64,000 nucleotides of DNA from Streptomyces sp. S.PB5 (GCF_030403745.1 NZ_JAQMWP010000019.1:1-64000); one strand, 5' to 3'. Shown: positions 36,397 to 45,210, numbered from the stretch's first letter. Made by a program: numbers and translations. The notes: generated from the letters alone by a model not told the origin.

Positions 36397-37044
36397 TCAG
36401 TCGAGCTGGATCAGCCCCCGCCGCGCGGCCTCCGTCACGGCAGCCGCGCGGTTCTCCACCTTCAACTTGCGGTAGATCCGCACGAGATGCGTCTTCACGG
36501 TCGCCTCGCTGAGGAACAGGGCCTGGGCGATCGCCCGGTTGCTCAGCCCCTCCGACGCCAGCCGCACGACCTCCACCTCGCGCTCGGTGAGATCGACGTC
36601 GGGCCGGACCACCTGCCCGACGAGTTCGCCGACCACCTCGGGGGCGAGGGCCAGCACGCCGACGGCGGCCCCGCGCACGGCCCGGAAGAGTTCCTCGGGC
36701 GGCCCGGCCTTCAGTACGTATCCCCGCGCGCCTGCCTCCAACGCCCGCACCACGTCGGCCCGCCCGGAGTAGCTCGTCAGCATCAGCACGGGTACGGCGG
36801 GAGCCTCGGCGCTCAGCCGGCGGACCGCGTCGACACCGTCGAGGTCGGCGCCCGCGAACCGGAGGTCCATCAGCACGACGTCCGGCTTCAGCTCCACGGC
36901 CAGCCGTACGGCCTCCTCGCCGCTGCCCGCCTCCGCGACCACCGCGAGATCCGGTTCGCCCTCGAGCAGGGCGCGCAGTCCGGCCCGTACGACGGCGTGG
37001 TCGTCGGCGATCACCAGGCGGACGGGCGTCCGGTGGTCCGTCAT
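36397..37044 (-). CDS. Two-component response regulator, NarL/FixJ family
   Basis: A 215-aa regulator. The receiver domain has D14-D15 in VIADDHAVVRAG and the phospho-acceptor D60 in VVLMDLRF. The C-terminal LuxR-type helix-turn-helix reads LTEREVEVVRLASEGLSNRA, then IAQALFLSEATVKTHLVRIY. Its ATG overlaps the stop of the kinase gene, so they form an operon. The target is not known; the nearest candidate is the orphan binding-protein gene transcribed towards it from 39484. Confidence 0.94.
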   Translation of the reverse strand: MTDHRTPVRLVIADDHAVVRAGLRALLEGEPDLAVVAEAGSGEEAVRLAVELKPDVVLMDLRFAGADLDGVDAVRRLSAEAPAVPVLMLTSYSGRADVVRALEAGARGYVLKAGPPEELFRAVRGAAVGVLALAPEVVGELVGQVVRPDVDLTEREVEVVRLASEGLSNRAIAQALFLSEATVKTHLVRIYRKLKVENRAAAVTEAARRGLIQLD

Positions 37045-38267
37045 CCGGCGGTCGCCGAGGTCAGCCGGGGAGTCGCCGCCGGCAGCACGGCCCGCACGTG
37101 TGTCCCCCGGCCCGGCGCGCTGGTGACCCGCAGGTCGCCGCCGTACTCGCGCAGCCTCGCGCGGGCGCCGGGCAGGCCGAAGCCACGGGTCGACAGGGCG
37201 GGAGCCCCGGCAGCGCCCGCCGGATCGAAGCCCACTCCGTCGTCCTGTACGTCGAGTTCGACGCGGTCCGCCTCATGGTGGAGGGTGACCAGCACATGCG
37301 CAGCGCGCGAGTGGTCACGCACATTCGCCAGCGTGCCCTGGGCCACCCGGAACAGGGTGGCGGCCGCCTGCTCGTCCAGGACGGGACGGGGCTCGCCCGC
37401 GGAACGGAACCGCACCTGCGCCGCGGCCCCCGCCTGCTCCACCTGGGCGCACAGCAGCCGCAGCGAGCCTTCGAGGCCGGCCTCGGCGACGGCGGACGGG
37501 GTGAGGTCGTGGATGATCCGGCGGGTCTCGGCGAGATTGCCGTCCAGACCATCGGCCACCGCGCGCACCCGGGTGCGGGCCGCGTCCGGCCGCCGGTCCC
37601 AGTCCCGCTCGGCGGCCTGCAGCAGCATCAGGCTGCCCGCGAGCTCCTGGGCGAGGGTGTCGTGCAGATCCCGGGCGATCCGGGCACGCTCGGCGAGCAC
37701 ACCCGCCCGGCGCTGCTCCTCGGCCAGGACGTCACGGGTGCTCCGCAACTCCTCGAGGAGGCGCTGGCGTTCGGCCGCGTCCCGCTGCTGCGACCGGTAG
37801 AGGGCGACGGTGCCCCAGACGGCCGCGACCGGGACCAGCGCCATCTCCAGGTCGAGCCGGCCGGTCGAGCCGAGCAGCCGGCCGCCGAGAAGGAGGGAGA
37901 TCGCACCCACCGCCACGAGCGCCGCCCGCCGCCCGAGGGCCCGCAGCGCCGCGCACGCCAGGGGCACCCCGCACCAGGCGTACGCCCAGGTCAGCGGGGT
38001 CGGGGCGAGGAACAGCAGGAGGCCCCACAGGGTGAGCAGGGTGGTGATCCAGGCGGCCCGGACGGCCGGACCGAGCCGGTTCCACAGCCCGAGACCGGTC
38101 CCGTACACCACGGCCAACAGCCCGCTGACGCCGACGATCTGCGGGCACAGCGGGCTGTCGAGAGCGAGGAGCCGCACGGCGGCGACACCCACGACGAGGA
38201 AGAACACGAGGTGCGGGGCGTGTTCCAGGGTGCGCCGGGTGCCGTTGGCGAGAGCGCGGTCGGTCAC
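37041..38267 (-). CDS. Sensor histidine kinase, NarL-type partner
   Basis: A 408-aa membrane kinase. About six hydrophobic segments fill the first 160 residues, a short coiled linker follows, then the HisKA_3 dimerisation box with H202 in ARIARDLHDTLAQELAGSL and the ATPase box with DDGVGFDP and GFGLPGARARL. No large extracellular sensor is seen, so it probably senses through its membrane part. I prefer GTG 38267, which has AAGGGGA 7 bases upstream, to the GTG at 38288. Confidence 0.93.
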   Translation of the reverse strand: MTDRALANGTRRTLEHAPHLVFFLVVGVAAVRLLALDSPLCPQIVGVSGLLAVVYGTGLGLWNRLGPAVRAAWITTLLTLWGLLLFLAPTPLTWAYAWCGVPLACAALRALGRRAALVAVGAISLLLGGRLLGSTGRLDLEMALVPVAAVWGTVALYRSQQRDAAERQRLLEELRSTRDVLAEEQRRAGVLAERARIARDLHDTLAQELAGSLMLLQAAERDWDRRPDAARTRVRAVADGLDGNLAETRRIIHDLTPSAVAEAGLEGSLRLLCAQVEQAGAAAQVRFRSAGEPRPVLDEQAAATLFRVAQGTLANVRDHSRAAHVLVTLHHEADRVELDVQDDGVGFDPAGAAGAPALSTRGFGLPGARARLREYGGDLRVTSAPGRGTHVRAVLPAATPRLTSATAG

Positions 38268-38365
38268 GGCAGATCCCCTTGGACTCACTGATCCACTCGG
38301 ACAGGGCGCCCGAGTCTATCGAGGACTCGTATGACCTATGTGAAGTGTTGTGAAGCGCTGTTGCG

Positions 38366-39484
38366 TCACGCCCCCGGGTGCAGCCCCGGCCAGCCCGGCG
38401 TCGGGTCACCCTTCACCTCGCCGAAGTACAGCGCGAAGGTCTGCTTCCAGCGCTCGATCGCGGCACGGTCGGCCATGAAGCGGGGGAAGCCGTCGATGTG
38501 CGCGTTGGGGTACTCCCACACCGGCTTCAGACCCGTAGGGGGAGTGACGTCGGCGCGGACGGACCAGCCGTTGAAGGAGCCCTGCTGGGTGCCGAGCGAC
38601 AGCTGCCAGTTGAGGTACAGCTTGGCGGCGGCCGGGTGCGCGGCCTGCTTCAGGATCGCGGCGCGCTGGCCCCAGGCCATGAACGGGGCGCTGTCCGGGA
38701 CGACCCACTTCACGGGCCCGGTGGCGAGCGGGGCGCCCGAGCCGCCGACGCCGATCGCGTGGGTGCCGGCGCGGACCGCGTCGGCGGGGGAGTTGCTGCC
38801 GCGCGCGAACCGGACGTCCTGGGCGGCGAACCCGGCCACCCATTCCCAGCCGTACTTCTGGGCGTAGAGCGAGAAGAGGTAGAGGACCGCGTCGTCGTCA
38901 TGCGGGTACGACGAGGCGATCTTCCCCTTCCACTTCGGGTCGACCAGGTCCAGCGGGGTGCTCGGGGCGTCCGAACCGACCACCGACGGGCTGTACATGA
39001 AGCTGAACCCGATCGCCCCGATGGCGACCCAGGCGCCGTGCGGGTCCTTGAACTTGTCGTACACCTTGGAGAACCCGGCGGGCTTGTACCGCAGCAGCCG
39101 CCCCTGCTCCTTCCAGCGGGTGAAGTCCTGGAGGGTCTGCAGCTGGACGACATCGGGGACGAGGGTGTCGGTCGCGAGCTGGTTGTCGACGCGGACGTCG
39201 TGGTACTTGCTGTAGTCCACCACCAGGGTCAGGTCGATGTCGGGGAAGCGCCTCAGGAACGCGGCCTTGGTGAAGTCCTGCTGTGTGGGCGTGTCCCCAC
39301 CGGCGTAGATGACGAGCTTCCCGCCCTCCGCGAGCGCGGCCTGGTACAGCTCGTCGAGGGTTCTGGTCTCCTCGGTACTGGTGCGGCCCGCGGCCTGGGC
39401 GGACGTGCTGCTCAGCGCGCCGAACGCGAGTGCGGCACCGGCGCTGGTCGCGAGAACACGGCGTCTGCTGGGGAAGCTGGACAT
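38366..39484 (-). CDS. Extracellular binding protein, iron(III)/PotD-like, with Tat signal
   Basis: A 372-aa secreted protein. The signal SRRRVLATSAGAALAFGALS is of twin-arginine type and ends near SAQAAG; no lipobox is present. The mature part resembles family-1 iron or polyamine-like binding proteins (GGKLVIYAGGDTPTQQDFTK, VPDVVQLQTLQDFTRWKEQG, GSNSPADAVRAGTHAIGVGG). No permease or ATPase genes adjoin it, so it is either an orphan receptor or a partner of a distant transporter. It lies about 100 bases upstream of the two-component genes on the same strand. Confidence 0.85.
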   Translation of the reverse strand: MSSFPSRRRVLATSAGAALAFGALSSTSAQAAGRTSTEETRTLDELYQAALAEGGKLVIYAGGDTPTQQDFTKAAFLRRFPDIDLTLVVDYSKYHDVRVDNQLATDTLVPDVVQLQTLQDFTRWKEQGRLLRYKPAGFSKVYDKFKDPHGAWVAIGAIGFSFMYSPSVVGSDAPSTPLDLVDPKWKGKIASSYPHDDDAVLYLFSLYAQKYGWEWVAGFAAQDVRFARGSNSPADAVRAGTHAIGVGGSGAPLATGPVKWVVPDSAPFMAWGQRAAILKQAAHPAAAKLYLNWQLSLGTQQGSFNGWSVRADVTPPTGLKPVWEYPNAHIDGFPRFMADRAAIERWKQTFALYFGEVKGDPTPGWPGLHPGA

Positions 39485-39635
39485 GGCGTGGAGACCTCTC
39501 TGCTGGGGGTGACTCCCGCATCCTGACCGTTTCCGGTGGCTGCCCGCGTCCTCCGTGCGGAGCGAGGGGCGGGCTGGAGAGGTAAGCGCGATTCAACCGA
39601 ACGATTGACCTGGGCGCTTGTCAGTCGAACTATTC

Positions 39636-39645
39636 CGATATATCG
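39636..39645. promoter_or_regulatory. Candidate PadR operator
   Basis: The perfect palindrome CGATATATCG lies 43 bases before the PadR start, in a short AT-rich patch (TATTCCGATATATCG). PadR regulators often bind such AT-rich dyads over their own promoter. Confidence 0.55.
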
Positions 39646-39687
39646 TTGACGCATCGCGACAGATCAACGATGGATGGAGTGATTGCG

Positions 39688-40308
39688 ATGCGTTCCCATG
39701 GATTCGAACGTGGACACGGTGGCCCTGGCCCGCGCGGCCGGGGTGGTTTCGAAGGACGGCGTGATGCCTTCGGGCCCTTCGGTCCGGGCGGTGGCCCCGG
39801 TGGTTTCGGCGGGCCCGGTTTCGGGCCGGGGCCCTGGGGTCCGCGAGGGCGTGGCGGTCCCAGGGGGAGGGCGCGGCGCGGCGACGTACGGGCGTCGATC
39901 CTCGCCCTGCTGAGGGACCGGCCCATGCACGGGTACGAGATGATCCAGGAGATCGCCGAACGCAGCGGCGGGGCATGGAAGCCCAGCCCGGGTTCGGTGT
40001 ACCCGACCCTTCAGCTGCTGGAGGACGAGGGCCTGATCGCCAGTGAGAGTGAGGGCGGCAAGAAGCTGTTCGCGCTCACCGACGCCGGCCGTACCGCGGC
40101 CGAGGAGGGCCCCGACGCGCCCTGGGAGGAAGCCTCCCGTGGTGTCGACTTCGAGGCGCTGGGCGAGATCCGCCAGGCCGGCTTCGGTCTGATGGAGGCC
40201 TTCGGCCAGGTCTGGAAGACCGGCAGCAAGGAACAGCGCGAGAAGGCCCTCGCCGTCATCAACGAGGCCCGCAAGAAGCTGTACCTGATCCTCGCCGACG
40301 AGGACTGA
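39688..40308 (+). CDS. PadR-family transcriptional regulator with Gly-rich N terminus
   Basis: A 206-aa protein. Residues 1-62 are a Gly/Arg/Pro/Phe-rich low-complexity tail (GGPGGFGGPGFGPGPWGPRG). The winged helix follows (RASILALLRDRPMHGYEMIQ, WKPSPGSVYPTLQLLEDEGL, GKKLFALTDAGR), then a C-terminal dimerisation helix (EQREKALAVINEARKKL). GGAG lies 8 bases before ATG 39688. The AT-rich palindrome upstream suggests autoregulation. No efflux or enzyme gene shares its strand, so its target is unclear. Confidence 0.9.
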   Translation: MRSHGFERGHGGPGPRGRGGFEGRRDAFGPFGPGGGPGGFGGPGFGPGPWGPRGRGGPRGRARRGDVRASILALLRDRPMHGYEMIQEIAERSGGAWKPSPGSVYPTLQLLEDEGLIASESEGGKKLFALTDAGRTAAEEGPDAPWEEASRGVDFEALGEIRQAGFGLMEAFGQVWKTGSKEQREKALAVINEARKKLYLILADED

Positions 40309-40328
40309 CAGGCGTGACGACGTGAAAG

Positions 40329-40361
40329 AGGCGCCCCGTGGACCCGGTCCACGGGGCGCCT
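40329..40361. terminator. Bidirectional terminator between PadR and SRPBCC genes
   Basis: AGGCGCCCCGTGGACC (40329-40344) and GGTCCACGGGGCGCCT (40346-40361) form a perfect 16-bp dyad between two convergent genes. Confidence 0.8.
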
Positions 40362-40382
40362 TCACGTGCGCGTGTGTCGGGG

Positions 40383-40811
40383 TCAGGCCACCAGCCCGGC
40401 GAGCTTGCGCAGCGACTCGTTGAGCGCGGCGGTGCCCGAGTCCTTGAGCTTGCCCGCCATGAGGGCGACCGCGGCGCCGGTGAACTCGCCGTCGATGCGG
40501 ACGGTGGTGGCGTCGCCGTCGGGGGTCAGGGTGTAGCGCGTGGCCACCGTCACCGCCATCGGACCCTTGCCCTTGATGGCGAAGGTGCGGGCCGGCTCCA
40601 CCTCTTCGATGGTCCACTCGACCTCGGCCGGGAAGCCCATCAGCTTCATGTTCTCCTGGAAGGTCCCGCCCGCCTCGAGAGCCGTCGGACCGCCCTCGGG
40701 GAAGCTGGTGTGCGTGGCGTTCCATTCGCCGTACGCGGACCAGTCGGTGAGTTGGGCCCACACCTTCTCGGTCGGCGCCTCGATCCGTGCCTCCGCGCTG
40801 ATTTCGGGCAT
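40383..40811 (-). CDS. SRPBCC (START-like) domain protein
   Basis: A 142-aa single-domain helix-grip protein: MPEISAEARIEAPTEKVWAQ, then LTDWSAYGEWNATHTSFPEG, WTIEEVEPARTFAIKGKGPM and DGDATTVRIDGEF. The fold binds a hydrophobic ligand in a long pocket; the ligand is unknown. GAGGTGG lies 6 bases before ATG 40811. The gene converges on PadR across the shared terminator. Confidence 0.87.
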   Translation of the reverse strand: MPEISAEARIEAPTEKVWAQLTDWSAYGEWNATHTSFPEGGPTALEAGGTFQENMKLMGFPAEVEWTIEEVEPARTFAIKGKGPMAVTVATRYTLTPDGDATTVRIDGEFTGAAVALMAGKLKDSGTAALNESLRKLAGLVA

Positions 40812-40907
40812 GCGACCACCTCTTTGTCTCGGGCTGTGGTGTCGCGGAACGTAGCCGCAGGGGTCGCAACATTCAATACTGATGAACTGTCAGAAAATAT
40901 GGAGACC

Positions 40908-41096
40908 TCAGCTCACCAGCCGTATCACCGCCGCGTCGAACAGATCCCAAGCCCGCGGGAACCCGCTCTCGTCGTGGCAGTGCCACGCCTCCCAGAACAG
41001 GTCGGCGAGCAGTGCGTCCTCCGGGGCGTACACCCGGTACACGTACTGCCTGTCGTCGATGGCCGGCAGAGCAACCAGCCAGCACCTGCTCTCCAT
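40908..41096 (-). CDS. Small protein of unknown function
   Basis: A 62-aa frame with typical codon bias: MESRCWLVALPAIDDRQYVY, then RVYAPEDALLADLFWEAWHC and HDESGFPRAWDLFDAAVIRL. It is rich in aromatics and acidic residues and has no signal or membrane helix. The start is uncertain: ATG 41096 lacks a strong ribosome site, and a GTG at 41123 would add nine residues. I do not recognise the family. Confidence 0.5.
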   Translation of the reverse strand: MESRCWLVALPAIDDRQYVYRVYAPEDALLADLFWEAWHCHDESGFPRAWDLFDAAVIRLVS

Positions 41097-41258
41097 GTCC
41101 GTGTTGGACGTACGAGGGGGCACGGCGGTTGCGCACGGGGCGCGAGGCGGGACGGCACGCGCCCCTGCGGGCAGTGCGGCCTGATGTCATCCGTAAGGAG
41201 GAGATTCCGGCCGTCGGGGTCCACTCTGTGTGGGACGCGAAGATGGTTCCCTCCGGGG

Positions 41259-41825
41259 ATGCCTCATGCCGACGTGGCTGATGGGGTGGGGGATGTGCCA
41301 CCCCGTATACCCCGACAGTCCGCGAACGAGCCGGGCGGTCACCGCGCGGACATCGATGCCGGCCTCGGTGAGGACCTGGCAGCGGTGGTCTCCGGCGCGC
41401 GTCGGCGGGCGCTCCGGGACGGGGACCGGCAGATCGACACGGCCCATCTGCTGCACTCGCTCCTGGAGCACGACGCCGAGGTCCGCGCCGTCTTCGAGGA
41501 CGGACCGCAGCTGGCCCGGCTCCTCGGCTATCTCGTGCAGCGCAGCATCGGCTACGGCCTGCGCTGGCAGGGCAGCGTCGAGGACTCCGGCGCGGTGCCC
41601 GTGGTGCCCGAGTCGGAGGGGTACTCGCCGCTGGCCGCGGGCGCGATGGAGCACGCCGCCGAGCGTGCCGTCCGCCGCGGCCTCGTCCGTGCGAACGGCA
41701 CCGACCTGCTGAGCGCCCTCGTCCTCGACCCCGAGGCCCGCGCCGTCGAGGTCCTCACCCACGCCGGCATCGAGGCGGCCGTGGTGCTGGACCGGATCGA
41801 GAGCCGGGTGCGGCGGGCCGTCTGA
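41259..41825 (+). CDS. Clp N-terminal (ClpA/ClpC repeat) domain protein
   Basis: A 188-aa protein with two Clp N repeats and no AAA+ ATPase domain: GARRRALRDGDRQIDTAHLL, HSLLEHDAEVRAVFEDGPQL, then AMEHAAERAVRRGLVRANGT, DLLSALVLDPEARAVEVLTH. Stand-alone Clp N proteins resemble ClpS-independent adaptors or the ClpC adaptor family; the partner here is unknown. The start is uncertain: ATG 41259 has only a weak site, and AAGGAGG at 41195-41201 is not correctly placed for any in-frame start. Confidence 0.75.
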   Translation: MPHADVADGVGDVPPRIPRQSANEPGGHRADIDAGLGEDLAAVVSGARRRALRDGDRQIDTAHLLHSLLEHDAEVRAVFEDGPQLARLLGYLVQRSIGYGLRWQGSVEDSGAVPVVPESEGYSPLAAGAMEHAAERAVRRGLVRANGTDLLSALVLDPEARAVEVLTHAGIEAAVVLDRIESRVRRAV

Positions 41826-41982
41826 GCCCGGTCGGGATCAGCCGTCCGGGCCCGATCCGGGCGGCCCTGCATGCCTAGCCCCCCTGTCCTGCTCACCTGA
41901 TCCCGGCCGTCTGCCCGGTCCAGCCGCTGAGACAGGTGTCAAGGGGGGTGACGCTCATGTCATCGCCTGTCATCATGTGCCG

Positions 41983-42981
41983 GTGCATACGACTGACAGC
42001 AGAGGCGGCAACCGCGGAAAGGGCGTCGGGCTCGGACTCGCGCTCGCGTCCGCGGTCGCCTTCGGAGGATCCGGCGTCGCGGCCAAGCCGCTGATCGAGG
42101 CGGGGCTCGACCCGCTCCACGTGGTGTGGCTGCGCGTGGCCGGCGCGGCCCTGGTGATGCTGCCGCTCGCCGTCAGGCACCGCGCGCTGCTGCGCACCCA
42201 CCCCGCCCTGCTCGCCGGGTTCGGTCTGCTCGGCGTGGCCGGTGTCCAGGCGTTCTACTTCGCCTCGATCTCCCGGCTGCCGGTCGGTGTCGCCCTGCTC
42301 GTCGAGTACCTCGCCCCCGCCCTCGTCCTGGGCTGGGTCCGGTTCGTGCAGCGCAGGCCGGTCACGCGCGCCGCCGCCGTCGGTGTGGTCCTCGCGGTCG
42401 GCGGCCTCGCCTGTGTCGTCGAGGTCTGGTCCGGGCTGAGCGTCGACGCCGTCGGCCTGCTCCTCGCGCTCGGCGCCGCCTGCTGCCAGGTCGGCTACTT
42501 CGTCCTGTCCGACCAGGGCAGCGGCTCCGGCACCGGGGCCCCCGATCCGCTGGGCGTCATCGCGTACGGCCTCCTCGTCGGCGCCCTCGTGCTCACCGTC
42601 GTCGCCCGCCCCTGGACGATGGACTGGTCCGTGGTCGGCGGCACCGCCGACCTGAACGGCACCTCGGTCGCCGCCGCCCTGCTGCTGTCCTGGATCGTCC
42701 TCGTCGCCACGGTCGTCGCCTATGTCACCGGCGTCCACTCGGTGCGACGGCTCTCGCCCCAGGTCGCCACCGTGGTCGCCTGCCTCGAAGCGGTCATCGC
42801 GACCGTCCTGGCCTGGGTCCTGCTCGGCGAGCACCTGTCCGCCCCGCAGATCATCGGCGGTGGGGTCGTCCTCCTCGGCGCCTTCATCGCCCAGTCGTCG
42901 ACCCCGGTGAAGCCCTCCCCGGAACCGGTCGCGAGCGGCGGCCCCGAAAGGGAGCTGTCCGCTCGCTCCGCCGCCTCCTAG
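41983..42981 (+). CDS. EamA/DMT-family transporter
   Basis: A 332-aa protein with ten predicted membrane helices in two EamA repeats (LALASAVAFGGSGVAAKPLI, VGVALLVEYLAPALVLGWVR, then SWIVLVATVVAYVTGVHSVR, LSPQVATVVACLEAVIATVL, LLGEHLSAPQIIGGGVVLLG). It should export metabolites or amino acids. GTG 41983 or GTG 41977 may start it; no ribosome site is clear. Its stop is directly followed by a broken second EamA gene. Confidence 0.88.
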   Translation: MHTTDSRGGNRGKGVGLGLALASAVAFGGSGVAAKPLIEAGLDPLHVVWLRVAGAALVMLPLAVRHRALLRTHPALLAGFGLLGVAGVQAFYFASISRLPVGVALLVEYLAPALVLGWVRFVQRRPVTRAAAVGVVLAVGGLACVVEVWSGLSVDAVGLLLALGAACCQVGYFVLSDQGSGSGTGAPDPLGVIAYGLLVGALVLTVVARPWTMDWSVVGGTADLNGTSVAAALLLSWIVLVATVVAYVTGVHSVRRLSPQVATVVACLEAVIATVLAWVLLGEHLSAPQIIGGGVVLLGAFIAQSSTPVKPSPEPVASGGPERELSARSAAS

Positions 42982-43019
42982 GCTGACGATCATGCATTCC
43001 CACCGAGTCATGGCAGCGC

Positions 43020-43876
43020 CCGCTGCCCGATTCGGCTGACCCAACCCGGCCCCCGCCGCGCCTTTTCGCCCTCGTACTGCTGACCGCCGCACGTCTGCTG
43101 CGCGGCCCGCGGTCCCGTGCCGCCGTACGGGAACCGCAAGCCCGCAAGGCCGTGCGGGCCGTCGCCACGGGGCTCGGGCTCGCGGGGTTCCAGACCGCTT
43201 ACTTCGCCGCCGTGCAAGCCACCGGACTGGCCGTGGCCACCGTGGTGACGCTCGGCGCCGGTCCCGTCCTCGTCGCGCTCGGGGCCCGGCCGGCCCTGGG
43301 GGAGCGGCTCGGGCGTGGCGGGGCCGTCGCCGTCGTCGGTGCGGTCGCCGGGCTCGGGGTGCTCACGCTCGGCGGCGGGGACTCGACGGTACGGCCCTCA
43401 GGCGTGCTGTTCGGCTCGTCTCGGCGGCCGGGGGGTGCGCGACGACCCTGCTCACGCTCCGCTGGGGCCGGGACGGCGGGACGGACGCCGCCGGTACGTC
43501 GGTCGGGGTGTTCGCGGTGACCAGCGTGCTGCTGCTGCCGTTCGCGCTGGCGGAGGGGCTGGTGCCGCAGACCGGGGAACCCGCCCTGATGCTCTGGCTG
43601 TTGGGCTACCTCACGGCCGTCCCCACGGCCCTCTCCTACGCGCTCTACTTCGCGGGCGCGGCCGTCGTGCGCTCGGCCACCGTGTCCGTGATCATGCTCC
43701 TCGAACCGGTCAGCGCGGCGGTGCTCGCCGTCGTCCTGTTCGGCGGACACCTCACGGCACCGATCCTCGCCAGCACCCTGCTGATGCTGGGTGCCGTCAC
43801 CGGGCTCGCGGTGTCGGAGGCACGTGGGGCGCGGCGGGCGGCCATGTGGCGCCGAGGGGCCCTCGCCGTCCGGTGA
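43020..43876 (+). pseudogene. EamA/DMT transporter pseudogene (N-terminal loss and frameshift)
   Basis: Frame 1 (to 43520) reads LVLLTAARLLRGPRSRAAV, GLAGFQTAYFAAVQATGLAV, ATVVTLGAGPVLVALGARPA and then loses homology near GVLFG at 43415. Frame 2 resumes at once with LVSAAGGCATTLLTLRWGRD and continues to MLGAVTGLAVSEA (to 43876). Loss of one base near 43415 explains the break. The first membrane helix is also missing: the frame has no start and opens in helix 2. The base loss could be a sequencing error, but the missing N terminus could not. Confidence 0.8.
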
Positions 43877-43888
43877 GGGCCCCTTCGG

Positions 43889-44518
43889 TCAGGCGCGGCG
43901 GCGCAGCAGATGCTCACGGGCCGCCGCGTCGCCCGGCCCGGACCGTTCCGTCAGTTTCTCCAGGATCCGGTCCTGCACCTCGGGCGCCCGATGGTTCGCG
44001 TACTTGAACTTCGCGCGTACGTCGGTGACTTCGAGCCGCACCCCGCGAAGACCGGACAGCAACCGGCTGTACGGCCCCTCGCCGACGGCCGCTTCGGCCG
44101 AGCCGCCCTCCGGCTGGAAGTGGCCGACCTGCCGGTTGAGCAGTGCGGCCTTCTCCGCCGGGTCGTCCACGACATGGGCCCGGCAACGGAGTTGGACGGC
44201 CGCGTAGAAGCTGGTGGGTGTGCCGTGCTCGGGCGGGGTGTCCGGGGCCGCCTGCCAGGGTCCGGGGACATACGCGTAGTCGTCGACCACGCTCAGCACG
44301 ACCTCCGGGTTCGCCAGCAGCGCGGCCCACATCGGGTTCGGGCGGGCCAGGTGGGTGAGGGCCTCGCCGCGTTCGGCGTCGTACACGAAGTGCAGCGGCT
44401 GGGCGTAGGGCGGTTCGCCGTCGAGGCCGTTGACGACCAGGGTGCCGAAGTCGTGCACGGCCAGCCACCGTTGCCACTCGGTGTCGTCGCGGGCCCTGTC
44501 CCAGGGATGGATCAGCAT
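43889..44518 (-). CDS. PaiB-like FMN-binding negative regulator / split-barrel protein
   Basis: A 209-aa protein: MLIHPWDRARDDTEWQRWLA, then HDFGTLVVNG, AQPLHFVYDAERGEALTHLA, RPNPMWAALLANPEVVLSVV and PTSFYAAVQLRCRAHVVDDP. This is the PaiB family, with an FMN-binding split barrel and a C-terminal dimer extension (KFKYANHRAPEVQDRILEKL). PaiB of Bacillus represses sporulation and protease genes; the role here is unknown. ATG 44518 overlaps the stop of the gene at 44518-45210, so they form an operon. Confidence 0.83.
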   Translation of the reverse strand: MLIHPWDRARDDTEWQRWLAVHDFGTLVVNGLDGEPPYAQPLHFVYDAERGEALTHLARPNPMWAALLANPEVVLSVVDDYAYVPGPWQAAPDTPPEHGTPTSFYAAVQLRCRAHVVDDPAEKAALLNRQVGHFQPEGGSAEAAVGEGPYSRLLSGLRGVRLEVTDVRAKFKYANHRAPEVQDRILEKLTERSGPGDAAAREHLLRRRA

Positions 44519-45210
44519 CACAGGGCCCGGAGGTAGCCCGGGAGTTCGGTGCCGGGGGCCAGGAGCGCGTCGGCGACCGGAGTCTCGTAGCCCTTGCGCA
44601 GCGGGACCACGCCGGCCCAGTGGGGGAGGTCGAGGTCCTCCGGCTCGTCGTTGACCCCGCCCGTGCGCAGCTTGGCGGAGACCTCGTCCAGGTCCAGCCG
44701 GATCACGGCGGTGGCGGCGAGCTCCTTCTTGTTGGCGGGCCGCGAGTCCTGGGAACGGCCGGCCACGACATGGTCGACGAGCGCGTCCAGGGCGAGCCGC
44801 TTCTCCTGCGGGTCCGTCACGTCGTACGCCGTGCCGTGCACCACCACCGACCGGTAGTTGATCGAGTGGTGGAAGGCCGAGCGGGCCAGGATCAGCGCGT
44901 CCACATGCGTCACCGTCAGACACACCGGCAGCCCCGGGTCGGCCTGGCCGGTCATCCGCAGCGGGCGCGAGCCCGTCGAGCCGTGCACGTACAGCCGCTC
45001 GCCGACCCGGGCATAGAGCGTGGGCAGCACGACCGGGGCGCCGTCGCGGACGAAGCCGAGATGGCAGACGTAGGCCTCGTCGAGTATCGAGTGCACGACC
45101 TCCCTGTCGTACGACGCCCGGTCCGCGGAGCGGGTGGGAACCGTGCGGTCGGTCGCCGGGTAGGTGGCGGGCGGCGTCTGTTGCCGGGTCCCCTGCATGG
45201 TGGTCTCCAT
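44518..45210 (-). CDS. Pyridoxamine 5'-phosphate oxidase-like FMN-binding protein
   Basis: A 230-aa split-barrel protein: HSILDEAYVCHLGFVRDGAP, VVLPTLYARVGERLYVHGST, then GLPVCLTVTHVDALILARSA, FHHSINYRSVVVHGTAYDVT. It belongs to the PNPOx-like flavin-binding family. It is divergent from a PLP-dependent MocR regulator across a single dyad, the arrangement typical of PdxR-like control of vitamin B6 metabolism, so a role in B6 or flavin redox chemistry is inferred. ATG 45210 is chosen; ATG 45198 and a longer 45228 form are possible. It heads the operon with the PaiB-like gene. Confidence 0.83.
   Translation of the reverse strand: METTMQGTRQQTPPATYPATDRTVPTRSADRASYDREVVHSILDEAYVCHLGFVRDGAPVVLPTLYARVGERLYVHGSTGSRPLRMTGQADPGLPVCLTVTHVDALILARSAFHHSINYRSVVVHGTAYDVTDPQEKRLALDALVDHVVAGRSQDSRPANKKELAATAVIRLDLDEVSAKLRTGGVNDEPEDLDLPHWAGVVPLRKGYETPVADALLAPGTELPGYLRAL

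Noticed and set aside
39646..39687. Upstream ATGs at 39670 and a GTG at 39646 for PadR.
   Set aside because: ATG 39688 has GGAG at 8 bases; the earlier starts lie against the AT-rich palindrome without a site.
42991..43038. A 15-codon frame (MHSHRVMAAPAARFG) considered as a regulatory leader peptide.
   Set aside because: It lies before a pseudogene, lacks the Cys or repeated-amino-acid end expected of attenuators, and has no terminator structure after it.
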